A stretch of DNA of 64,000 nt from Kappaphycus alvarezii. Lineage: Eukaryota; Rhodophyta; Florideophyceae; Gigartinales; Solieriaceae. Under the pieces are notes generated by a model. The model saw only the letters and a list, made by a program, of their open reading frames with translations, was not told the DNA's origin and searched no databases. The DNA lies in the NCBI GenBank assembly GCA_002205965.3, contig NADL03000126.1:62001-126000 (forward strand), written 5' to 3'. Position numbers and translations under genes: made by a program. This document shows positions 54,004-62,945 of this stretch, piece by piece (within the stretch, counting starts at the first letter, position 1; every line of letters starts with the position of its first letter).

Positions 54004-55165
54004 TCAGGGCTGTGCACCGCGCCTCCTTTCCCAACGCCTTCGTGACGCAATGGCAGTCCAGCTGGCACCAAGGAAGGTCCACCGCTCCAATCTGCCAGAG
54101 TACACGAAAATGATCGCCCGCCCGAGATCACCCACCACCACCACCCAACTAGTCTCTCTTCCGCCGACTGTAGTGCCCGGCGGAGCCATGTACGGCACAG
54201 CTGGAATGCTACTCTTTGCTAAAAAGCCAGCATCAAACAGCCGTCCCAACAAGTTTGTCAATATCGCATACGTCCCGAAATCCCTGACAATCACCCTACC
54301 GACGCTCCGAAACACAACATCTGCAACATGCTCCGGGGTCCACGCAAACTTGGCGAGAAGGTTGAGCACCGGGAGTTTCGGGGTGTTGGCATACAGGTTA
54401 CTGCGCGTGTAGGAGGGATGAAAGACGGTACAGTGGATGCCATGTGCATGTGCCTCCAAGGCGAGGGATAGCGCAAACTGCGTCACTAGTGCTTTGGACG
54501 CGCCGTACATGAGTGCAAACGGGACGGCTTTGGCAGGAGTCAGCGTATGCAGCGCACAGAGGGGAGGGTGGAGGGAGAACAGACGTACCATGAACATGAC
54601 GGCGCTGGAGGTAAAGGCGATGCAACCACGGATGTTGTGACGGATCATCTGGGTGTAAAAGTGGTGGGTGAGTGTGACGGCGGCGATGGCGTTGCACCGG
54701 AGGTTGGCGATATGCTGTTCCACGGGACGTTGGTCGAAATAGGCCATGAGAAGTAGCCGGCGTTGTTGAAGAGGATGGAGACGCGGATGTCGTTGGTGGC
54801 GGCGAGGATGCGGGGCATGTAGACGTCGGGGGTGGCGGCGAGGTCGACGGGATGGCGCGGAAGGAGAGGGCGGGAAAGGCGTTTTGGAGCTCGCGGTGGG
54901 TGTCGTGGAGGAGGGCGTCATCGAGGGCGATAAGGCATACGTTGATGCCTTGCGAGGCGAGACGGTGGGCAAGGGATTTGCCAATCCCGCTCGAAGCGCC
55001 TGTGACTACGGCCCAGTTAGAGGTGGCGGTGCAGTACTTTTGGCGTAGGTTTTGCTCTGGAGTTAGAGTTAGGAGGAGGATGGGGAGCAGGTAGAGGCAG
55101 AGGCAGAGGAGTAAAAGGACGGTGCAAATGGATGAGAATGCGATCCAAGCGGCGGGGAGATCCAT
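54004..55165 (-). pseudogene. Membrane-anchored short-chain dehydrogenase/reductase, two 1-bp frameshifts
   Basis: Starts ATG at 55165 with MDLPAAWIAF and a hydrophobic anchor, STVLLLL-type (residues ~10-32). The Rossmann start is VVTGASSGIGKSLAHRLASQ (TGxxxGIG), then NVCLIALDDALL. Near 54858 one base is missing and the next frame gives VDLAATPDVYMPRILAA and SILFNNAGYF. Near 54753 another base is missing and the last frame gives MAYFDQRPVEQHIANLRCNA, GCIAFTSSAV and the catalytic ALMYGASKALV (YxxxK), then HGIHCTVFHPSYTRSNLY, to a stop at 54004. Total ~385 codons, usual for ER-anchored SDRs acting on lipids or ketosphinganine/3-oxoacyl/steroid substrates. The exact substrate cannot be told. All motifs are intact, so both shifts may be sequence errors or a very young loss. 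Confidence 0.82.
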
Positions 55166-55560
55166 GATGGGTTTGGTAGATGGTGCGCGGTGCGCAGGAC
55201 CGGAACCGTGAGACGCAAACGCTGTTGTCCAGCAGCGATCACAAAACTAATGGCAGCTGCTGCAGTACTTTAACATTACAGTATCCGTCTAGGTACAGTA
55301 TTTTATTGCACTGTGCCGTATTAACTGTAATGATTATTGCGTCACACACTTAATATTGTACGGTACACAGTGCTGTATACTGTACTGTACTCTACTCTAC
55401 TCTACTGCACTTTATGTGTGTGTAATCTTTACGGAATTTGGAAAAAGCATGTGGGAGAACATGCTGAGGGGGATTACAGAGAAACTAACATGCGAAGGGG
55501 GATGAGAGGAACTAATCGGAAATGCATCTGGTAAGAACTTGACGCGCTTGCAACCCATGC
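55166..55560. promoter_or_regulatory. Upstream region of the dehydrogenase gene, TACAGTA-rich
   Basis: 55266-55400 holds TTACAGTATCC, GGTACAGTATTTT, GTACGGTACACAGTGCTGTA, TACTGTACTGTACTC and a (TCTAC)n run. No clear TATA box at the expected distance from the ATG at 55165. The left edge of LINE family B lies near 55560. Confidence 0.4.
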
Positions 55561-55582
55561 AAGCAGAACACAAAGCGCGTGA

Positions 55583-56150
55583 TTAGGAGGTGCAGCTCCC
55601 ATTGGGGAGTGGTGCCTCGACGGGCAGCAGCGAACGTAGAAAGGCGCCGGAAGAAAGTCGCACCTCGGCCCCAAGGGCACCGAACACATCAATACCAACA
55701 GGAAGAAGCCGTATATCGTTCGTGTGGCAGACTAGACCGTAGTGCGTGTGTTTCGCACGTTCAGCCATTGAGGCAGCTGCGCCGCCAGATAGGGCACACT
55801 GGGAAACGCGAGAAGTGACCTGTGGATGGGCCACTGTGACATCCAAAGCAATATCCTTCGGGTCGAGGCCATATGCAGCAGGGATAAAAGATCTATGCGA
55901 AGGGCGGACGAGGAGAGGACGAAGGGGGAAGGGGAGGAAGCAGATGTTCAAGAGAGGCAGAAATTCCAAGCTCCTTACAGTACGATGGAGAGCGTTACGC
56001 AAGACATTGTGGCGACGAGTCTGCCCATCGTTGTACTTACAGGTGAGGGCATGTTTGCCCAGGGGATCGAGCAACGGGGCGATGTCGTTGGAACGGCGAG
56101 CACATACCGGACATCGATCATGACCAGAGAAAATCGCGCGGCCGAGGCGT
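55583..56150 (-). pseudogene. LINE family B zinc motif and restriction-like endonuclease
   Basis: The minus strand from 56150 reads AIFSGHDRCPVCARRSNDIA, LLDPLGKHALTCKYNDGQTR, RHNVLRNALHR, then a shift and FIPAAYGLDPKDIALDVTVA then HPQ and AERAKHTHYGLV, VGIDVFGALGAE. It is near-identical in layout to 56-682. The nuclease residues D (ALD-V-T) and K (AKHTHY) are present. Confidence 0.78.
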
Positions 56151-56799
56151 AGAGACAGCGACTATCCAAGCTTGCGAGGACAGATAGGTGCCGCGGTGAG
56201 GGTGCGGTAAAGTGAGAAAGCTGAACAGGCGGACGACTCACGGACACATGAGGCGAGATCTGTCGCGGTCAGAGGATGATCGGAAGATCCGATCAAACGT
56301 CGAACTGTGAAGCTCAGACGAGATAGCAGACTGGAGCCGTTCGCCGGGGACCGGCGTTTGACTCGTGAAACAGGGAAGTGGGCGACAGGGAAGCCGAAAG
56401 ATCTGGATAACGGGTAGATAATAAAGAATCGCGGCCCGAGGCACTTCCTCCAGGTGTAGGTCTCCCGAGAAGGAGAGCAGATCTGAGAAACGGCGGAAAA
56501 CATCAATCATCGAAGCCGCATAAGCGGACTCAGGGATTGAGAAGCGAGAGAATGCCGACCCCGTAGGAAATAGGAAGGCAGGCTTGCTCCCATTCGGAGT
56601 CGGTGCAAGGACCATGAATCTGTGCGAAAGCCTCCCGCTGCTTCCGGTCGAAGCTGACGGCCAAAGCCGTAGATTGGTGGGGGAGAGAGTCCGCAGCAGA
56701 TAAATAACCTTACAGGCGCTCGCACAGAAACGGTGCAAGTGGTAGGCCATCTGGGCGTCATCGAAGGACTGAAGACAGGAAAAGATGCGATCTACTGCA

Positions 56800-57900
56800 G
56801 CTTGACGGGTGTCGAATGCGGCGCTGACGAAGGAATCGGAACCAATGGGAGAGCCGAGAACGGTAAAGCCATCGGGCGTGGAGAAGGGGCAGGGAAGAGT
56901 GAGGGGAGAGGATTATAGGAGAGGCCGTATACGTGAGTTTTGGTCATATTCAGTGCGAACCCGATGGCTGTCCCTGACTCTGGAAGAATTGCAAAGCCTC
57001 GAGGGCCTGCGAGCGGGGAACGACCAAGTTCCCATCGTCTGCATACCAAGCGTTGAGCGGGGGCCGGAATCTCCTGGAACTTGAGAACGAGAGGATGGAG
57101 AGCGAGAGCGAAAAGCAGAGCCCCCAAAGGATCCCCCTGTTGAGTGCCATCGGCGCTTAGTATGGAGAATGAACCGAATGAGAGAAAAGAGGTATCCCCA
57201 TAACAGTAGTGAACCCATCGCGCGATGCCAGGTGCAAAGTCCAGAACGGCATCAAGAATGCGTTGTCGAGAAATGCTGTTGAAAGCATTGTGGGCATCGA
57301 CTTGGATCAATACGTGGTCCTGGAACTTGGTGTTTTGCGTCAGGCGACGGACGGCATGAACAATGGCCTCAGCCCCGCTTTTAACGCCCACGCCGAGTTG
57401 ATGAGGCAAGAGATAGGAAGCTGCAGTCGAGCAAGCCTTGTGAGCGAGGAGGCGGGCAATAAGTCGGCGGAGGAGGAGACCAACAGCTATAGGGCGAAGT
57501 CCACCGTTGGGCTTGTGGAGGGCTGTGAGCCGGCCCCCACAGAAGTAGGCCTGCACGAGTCCGGTAGTTCGCCGTTGGAACACATGTTAACAAACTTGGT
57601 CAGCACATAAAGACAGTCACGGGCGGGATGCACTCCCCCGCAGGTCGAAGCAACATACGGAGAAAGAGGGGAAAGGCCATCAGATCCAGGGGCGGTGGAC
57701 GGGTCGAGGCTATGGATGGCTCTACGAACATCCGAAACGGAAAACTTGACGGCAGGGGGAAGACGAGAGTTAGGAGGGGCTGAACGGGGGACGGGCGTGG
57801 GGTGAAGGGATTTGAGTCTGCGGAGATTGTCTTCCGAGGGCACAACAGGTGGGGTATCGTGCAGTAAGGCTGCTGTGGCGCGGGAAGGACTGCCACGGTG
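56800..57900 (-). pseudogene. LINE family B reverse transcriptase
   Basis: Linker and first RT block: VSDVRRAIHSLDPSTAPGSD then GLSPLSPY (57843-57487 frame). The main frame (57583-56792) has LHKPNGGLRPIAVGLLLRRL, LIQVDAHNAFNSISRQRIL (motif A aspartate) and GTQQGDPLGALLFALALHPL (motif B). The catalytic YADDGNLV (motif C) sits in another frame at about 57046-57020, so a frameshift lies between B and C. This enzyme copies the element RNA at the nicked target. Confidence 0.82.
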
Positions 57901-58362
57901 CAGTAAGCGGCGGCTGCGCTGGAGGTAGATGGGGAATGAGAGGCGTCGGCATGGTAGGGGGTGGGAGGCCCCGAAAGGGAGAGGGCTTCAATGAAGAGGT
58001 CATCGAAAAGACCGGAAGATGCGAGACGAATGCGGTCAGCAAGATTGGAGCAGTTTCAGAGCGGCTCGAGCGATGGAAGCGAGGATGATTGCGTCGAAAT
58101 ACGAGTTTGGGGAGGGCGACAAGTTCGAGAAGGGCACGATGACGATGTGCATCAGACGGAGCAGCGATGACACGGCTCAGGAGGCAAAATAGAGGTCGTA
58201 GGCCGCTGCTTGAACTGGGCGGGATGTACGGAAGAACGGGTATCGAAGCCCTGAAAAGAGCAGGGAAAGTAAGGGCAGTAGGAGGGACAGAAGCAATCCT
58301 ACTGGTCATTATCGGTCATTGATTCCGGAACTGGGACGTATTCGAGGACAGAGAACCGACCG

Positions 58363-59105
58363 TCACCTGCGGGGGAACGGGGAGCTAGGAGCAGAAGAGG
58401 TCGCGGGCCCAGGGCCGCGACGTGCAACCAGGGTAAAACCGTCCGTATCGGTCACTGGACGGGCGCGACGGCGCTTAGAGTGGACAGCGGGAACCGAAGG
58501 GGGTGCGAGGGGAGGCATGTCCCGGGCAAAGGTGGGATCGGCAGAAAGAGTCTGGTAAGCTGCGGATTCCATTTCGCGGAGGGATTGGGCAAAAGCAGGA
58601 GCCGGATACCACAAGCAGGACGGAGATTCCAGGCGTTCGATTTCTGTCGAAGGCCAGGAAGGACGCCGCGGAGCTGGGCAGGAGACAGGTCTGAAGAGAT
58701 GTCCATGATTTCGGAAAACACGAGTTCGGGAGGGTCGTAGTTGTCCGATGTCTTCGCCAAGTTTCGGAAGGCGGTATAGGCGGGAGGCAAAGACGCCAAA
58801 TCCCGCTCGGCAGCGCACACCATGAAGACATGAGGGGAAGAGGAGCGAATAATGGAACAGGAGCCGGGAAAACCACCTTGTGTGATGGCTCGGCGGAAAG
58901 CGGACGGATCGTGTACAGGAAAGTCCGGAGGAGACGTAACGACAACAACTCGCTTGGTGTTGCCGCCAAAAAGCCCGCGAGTAGCTCGGCGGACGCGGCC
59001 CGCAAACTTGGTGGAGATCCGAACAGCTGAAAGGTCACCATGTGGGTGAGGCCTTGGCGACCCAGGAAAGGGAGACGGCGGAGGTTTTGGGGCCGTTGGG
59101 GGCAT
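58363..59105 (-). pseudogene. LINE family B ORF1-like region
   Basis: Minus frames: FAGRVRRATRGLFGGNTKRV, VVVTSPPDFPVHDPSAFRRA, SPHVFMVCAAERDLASLPPA, VFSEIMDISSDLSPAQLRGV, and near the end PVTDTDGFTLVARRG. The D-G-F-T-x-V-x-R-R-G ending is common in gag-like ORF1 proteins of LINEs. No zinc knuckle visible. Function (RNA binding) is inferred from position. Confidence 0.5.
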
Positions 59106-59740
59106 GGTCGCCGCGCGTAGGTAGGATTGGGCGGGAGGCAGAGGAGCCGGATTGGGAGATTGGTCCGGATTCAGTGGCAGGAGAAGTTGGCGGGAAGGGT
59201 CGCAAGAGAGGTCAAGATCTGCAGAACAGAACGAAACTGAGGGTTGTTTGCAGAGAAGGGACCAGAGCGTCGCTGCGGGAGACTGAACAGCAGAACAGAA
59301 TGCAGCTGTGGCTGCAGGTCGGAGAGGTCGACGCCATCAAAGAAGAAACGCATTTGACCAGGTAATCCATCGACGCATGGGTTAGGGAAACAGCGGTGTC
59401 GGAATGTCCAGAAGCAGGTCGGGAAGGCATGGTGGCAGAAACTGTGGAGTCAGGAGATCACGGGAAAGGGAATAGCCAATAAAAAGATCACGATAGACCA
59501 AAAAATCAGTAGCCAATAAGATAGCGCTGTGCGGAAAAAGAATCTGGCGAAGATCGGGAGAAGCAAAGAAGAAAAAGGAAAAAACGGAAGAGGGAAGATG
59601 AGGGTGAAAGCACCGTCGTCGCGCGACAGAGCGCAACCGCAGCAGGACCGCGGGATCGGGCGCGTACGTCGGACGAGGGAGGGCGTGTGTAGGGGAGAGG
59701 GAGCTTAAGCGAAGAAATATAAACAAAAAAAGTCAGCTAA

Positions 59741-60033
59741 AGACTAATGTGATGCTCAACGAGAGGTGCGCAGGATAAGCTCACTTTATAAGATTTTAAA
59801 GAGGAAAGTTTTGTATAGGGAGAACGTATTTACGTCTGAAACTTGTTGATTTGTTGATTAGTCGAGGTTTGGTTGATGAATTGATGATTGATGATTGAAA
59901 GAGGATGGCTAGTATAGCAAAGATAGCTATCTTAAATAATAATTTGTAAACAAACCTTCCAAAAAAGCTTAGCCAAGCTATGACTACCGAGTATGCAATC
60001 GGGTATTGCCAAAAAATATGTGTAACCAGAGTT
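59741..60033. other. Spacer with a TTGATGA-type simple run
   Basis: 59845-59900 has TTGTTGATTTGTTGATTAGT and GATGAATTGATGATTGATGA. No gene. Confidence 0.5.
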
Positions 60034-60535
60034 GGCCCAGTATGCGGTACTGCAGATAGGTCCGAGTCATGGATTTGGCCTTCGCCGCAACAGTCGGGGG
60101 CCAGTAGGAGGAAAACGACTGTTGGTTATCAGCATTCGTGCATCTATGTTGGGTAGAGCCGGCCAAGTGTATTATACACTAAATAGGTCCGAGTTATGAT
60201 TCGACTTCAGAGCAACAGTCGGGCCGGTAGGATAGGCAACGACTTTTGCCTATCGATTGTTATGTGTCTAGGATAGGTACAGGCCGGCCCAGTCGTGCAT
60301 AAAATTGGATAGGTCCAACTTTGTACTTTCTCAAAACAACAGTTGCGAGCCAGTTAATATATACCCACGTTTCCCTTCCAGTTGCTGCCCCTTTTAAATT
60401 TAATAGAGCAGGCCCATTACAGGATAACATAGAAAGTGAAAGTTATGGTATCGGACTTCGAAAAAACAGCTAGAAGACGGTAAGAAATATAACGACTACT
60501 GGTTGGCGCGAGACGTTTCTTCACAGTTTGGGTGT
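60034..60535 (+). repeat. Tandem array, four diverged units of 125-127 bp
   Basis: Units start at 60034 (GGCCCAGTATGCGG), 60161 (GGCCAAGTGTATTA), 60286 (GGCCCAGTCGTGCA) and 60411 (GGCCCATTACAGGA); periods 127, 125 and 125. Shared inner words are ATAGGTCCGAGTYATG, CTTCnnnnCAACAGTCG, and AACGACT in units 1, 2 and 4. Unit 2 holds a perfect 9-bp hairpin, GATAGGCAA (60231-60239) with TTGCCTATC (60246-60254). No open frame spans the units. Confidence 0.72.
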
Positions 60536-60640
60536 TTACATATTGGAATAAAATGTACAGTACTATCTCATCTATCCTATAGTTTTCCAGACAACCAAAA
60601 TCGACACAAAAAGGTATGCAGACACATTAATGTGGAATTT
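60524..60640 (-). repeat. LINE family A 3' UTR fragment
   Basis: CAGTTTGGGTGTTTACATAT, CTCATCTATCCTATAGTTTT, CCAGACAACCAAAATCGACA, CAAAAAGGTATGCAGACACA. TGTACAGTACTAT is embedded at about 60555. It adjoins the end of the tandem array. Confidence 0.6.
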
Positions 60641-61246
60641 AAATGTGAAGGCTTTTGTGTAGTTTCTATTTGGACTTGTCCTCCTATGAGTAGTACCTTT
60701 AGTACTTTTTTTCAATACAAAAGTCTTGTATTTCAGCGCCTTTCTTGTCCATCCGAATTAGTACATGAGTGTAGACGGCAGATCAAAAAAACTTTTCAAG
60801 AATGTTGACCTTGGTTCAGGCTAGAGCAGTTTTACCCCCACCAGTTTTCGCTCTTCGCAAGAAGTTGTGAAAACGGCTTCACTTTGGAAGGAAATTTATT
60901 TCGTATTATCGTGGGGGGTTTCAGAAACGAGGGCACCTGTACAGTAAGAATTACGGTGCTGTAACTTAACATAAAAAAAATTTGCAGTAAAAATTTCGGA
61001 CTTTTAAAACATTTACATTTCCAAAATGTAACGGAAATTGTCGTCATATGAAGACAAAGTGTGCCTCATATGTTGACTGTACTATGACGGATAGACAATA
61101 GCAATTTTTCTACCGGCATTTTTCCTTTGGATTCCCTCCCCGGAGCCCCAGTTCTGCCGTTGGAAATTTTTGATCGCCGTCTCATCTTGAGAAGAATCTT
61201 TACTCATTATTTATCTTGAGTGTGGACCGACTGACCTACTATGCAG
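60641..61246. other. Unassigned spacer
   Basis: No gene or recognised repeat; CTGTACAGTAAG at about 60938. Confidence 0.4.
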
Positions 61247-61724
61247 TCATGAACTAACTGGATGGACCAAATCGGTCATGTGCAGTGGGGCGCGCGATTT
61301 GATGGCCATAGCCATCGACGACCACAAAGTGCAACTGATACGCTGGTAGATGTGTGTGCGAATCGTAGTGTCCGAGGTGTGCCAATTCCTGGTTACACTT
61401 ACTGCAAACTCTTCGATGAATAATGCCGTCTCCGTAGAAGGTGCATAGAGAGAGTCGAAAACCAGAGGGTAGAATCGGAAACCTGGTCGCAGGAGGGCAG
61501 GGAGGGGGCACCAGGCGCCTTGACAGCTTGTGCTGTAGGTCCCGGACCTTGCGTTGGTGACAACCACGCGTTGGGGACAACCACAACCGATCCCATAAAC
61601 AAAAGTGACGCAATATGATTAAAGATAATGCCTGGAGTTTGTAATCTGGGTAACAGCTAATTGAAGGAAAAGTTTCTGGTAGGGTTATTGAAAAACTGGT
61701 TGATAGTTGATTTTTGGGTTTCAA
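61247..61724 (-). pseudogene. Coding-like remnant with a Cys/His cluster
   Basis: One minus frame reads FYGDGIIHRRVCSKCNQELA, HLGHYDSHTHLPAYQLHFVV and VDGYGHQIARPTAHDRFG, giving a C-x2-C followed by several His, zinc-finger-like. The upstream half is in a different frame (CPLPALLRPGFRFYPLVFD, SLYAPSTETALFIEEFAVS). One frameshift near 61440. No ATG at the left frame's start. Family not recognised. Confidence 0.35.
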
Positions 61725-61867
61725 TAATCGCCCTAATCACAGCTGATAAAAAATTGATGTCACTAAAATCCTAATGACCCAATTAAACGAACCTCTTAGC
61801 CAGGGAAAGTTTGGGTTAAATGGGATGCTACACTCGAAATGACAGATGAGTAAGAATTATTATATTT

Positions 61868-61940
61868 TAACACCCTTCAGGATATTCAAGGCCACAACCA
61901 ACAAAATATTTCAAATATTATGTCACCTCGCATTTCCTCC
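61868..61940 (+). repeat. LINE 3' end, second UTR variant
   Basis: ACACCCTTCAGGATATTCAA, GGCCACAACC, TTTCAAATATTATGTCACCT, CGCATTTCCTCC. Confidence 0.5.
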
Positions 61941-61984
61941 ACGAATATTAGTTGATCTAGGGAAAAAGAACTCATCCACCACCA

Positions 61985-62352
61985 CTACATCACTAGCCAC
62001 ATCGCTAACCAACGTCGCACGCAACGTCGCTCCGAGGGCAAGGGAGACCATCGCAAAGTAAAACAATTCTTAACACAGCGTCATGCCGCAGCGGCAGCGA
62101 TGTCCAATGCAGCGTGCTTGTTGGCTGGCCTGCAACATTTTTCTAGCGTTTTGAAGGCTTCCTACCAATCCTTTACATTGTAAGCTTTTACCAATATCAC
62201 GATATCCCAGGTACATCCGGTTAGATCTTAGCTTTCTTCTGAAGTAAAGACGTGCGCAGTCCCCAGTAGATACTGAATGCATTAAATTTCTCTCCCTCAG
62301 GGAACAGCAGACCTCATTTTTCATGGATTAAAAACACCCCAAATTATCCCCT
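61985..62352 (+). mobile_element. 5'-truncated LINE family A 3' end
   Basis: CGCTAACCAACGTCGCACGC, AACGTCGCTCCGAGGGCAAG, TTCTTAACACAGCGTCATGC, GTGCTTGTTGGCTGGCCTGC follow 22743-22890 closely (coding NVARNVAPRARETIAK ... CLLAGL). The 3' UTR ends AAAAACACCCCAAATTATCC. Compared with the 22.9 kb copy it has extra bases at 62210-62300 including GTAGATACTGAATGCATTAA, also found at 20546-20565. Confidence 0.75.
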
Positions 62353-62834
62353 ACTACATCACCAGCAAGGTAAACTACAGACCCTGTACAAACAAATCTA
62401 TTGCTATCCCCGTTCTCGTACATAATAACTTCACAAGTGCGCCCAATTGAGGCCTGCCCATAGACGCGTTCGGGGTTGAATACAGTAGGGGCAGCTTCCG
62501 TAGAAGATAGGGGCTGCATATAAGCTACTGGTGATGTGTGAGAGTGGTTCGGTAAACATGGAGGGTTCACCGAAGACTTGTTAGTGTTGGGTACTGGAAG
62601 GAGTGGGGAGGACAAGTGAAACTAAGGAGAGAAGAGCCCCAAAAATTCCATCGAAAATATCCTGCGGAAGAGGGCACCCACGGCTTGAAAAACTGGCTCC
62701 TTCGCCTGCCATTACGAACCATGCAGAAGGATTCGATGGCAATAAGCTGCACCGCAGACGGGCAACCTTGACGAAAACCATGTAGCGCCGCTTTAGAACT
62801 TCGTTCGAAAAGCAGCGCCATATTTGTGCTCCGG
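62353..62834 (-). pseudogene. Unrecognised coding-like segment between convergent LINE tails
   Basis: The minus strand reads AQIWRCFSNEVLKRRYMVFV, VARLRCSLLPSNPSAWFVMA, GCPLPQDIFDGIFGALLSLV, then after a shift CLPNHSHTSPVAYMQPLSST, NPERVYGQASIGRTCEVIMY and ENGDSNRFVCTGSVVYLAGD. It sounds protein-like but matches nothing I know. It is enclosed by a plus-strand LINE tail on the left and a minus-strand one on the right. Confidence 0.35.
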
Positions 62835-62945
62835 GGCAACAGGGCGGAAATTTGGGGTGCCTTTCATCCATGAAGAATGAGGTCCGCTGTTCCCTGAGGG
62901 ATGTCGTGATATGGGTAAAAGCTTACAATGTAATCGATTGGCGGG
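62835..62945 (-). repeat. LINE family A 3' UTR fragment
   Basis: Reverse complement gives TTACATTGTAAGCTTTTACC, CATATCACGACATCCCTCAG, GGAACAGCGGACCTCATT, ending GGCACCCCAAATTTCC; matches 22918-23005 and 62170-62350. Confidence 0.68.

Larger units (their letters stand above)
55560..59740 (-). mobile_element. Nearly full-length LINE family B
   Basis: About 4.2 kb on the minus strand: an ORF1-like region (59105-58363), linker and RT (57900-56800), post-RT region (56760-56160), zinc motif and restriction-like endonuclease (56150-55583). No apurinic (APE) endonuclease is seen upstream of RT. GC-rich, in contrast to the AT-rich surroundings. Frames change often, so this copy is dead, but words remain clear, suggesting recent loss. 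Target duplications were not found; both ends are approximate. Confidence 0.78.

Noticed and set aside
54004..54984. Introns explaining the three frames of the dehydrogenase
   Set aside because: Frames change by a single missing base with continuous protein on both sides; no GT...AG interval is available.
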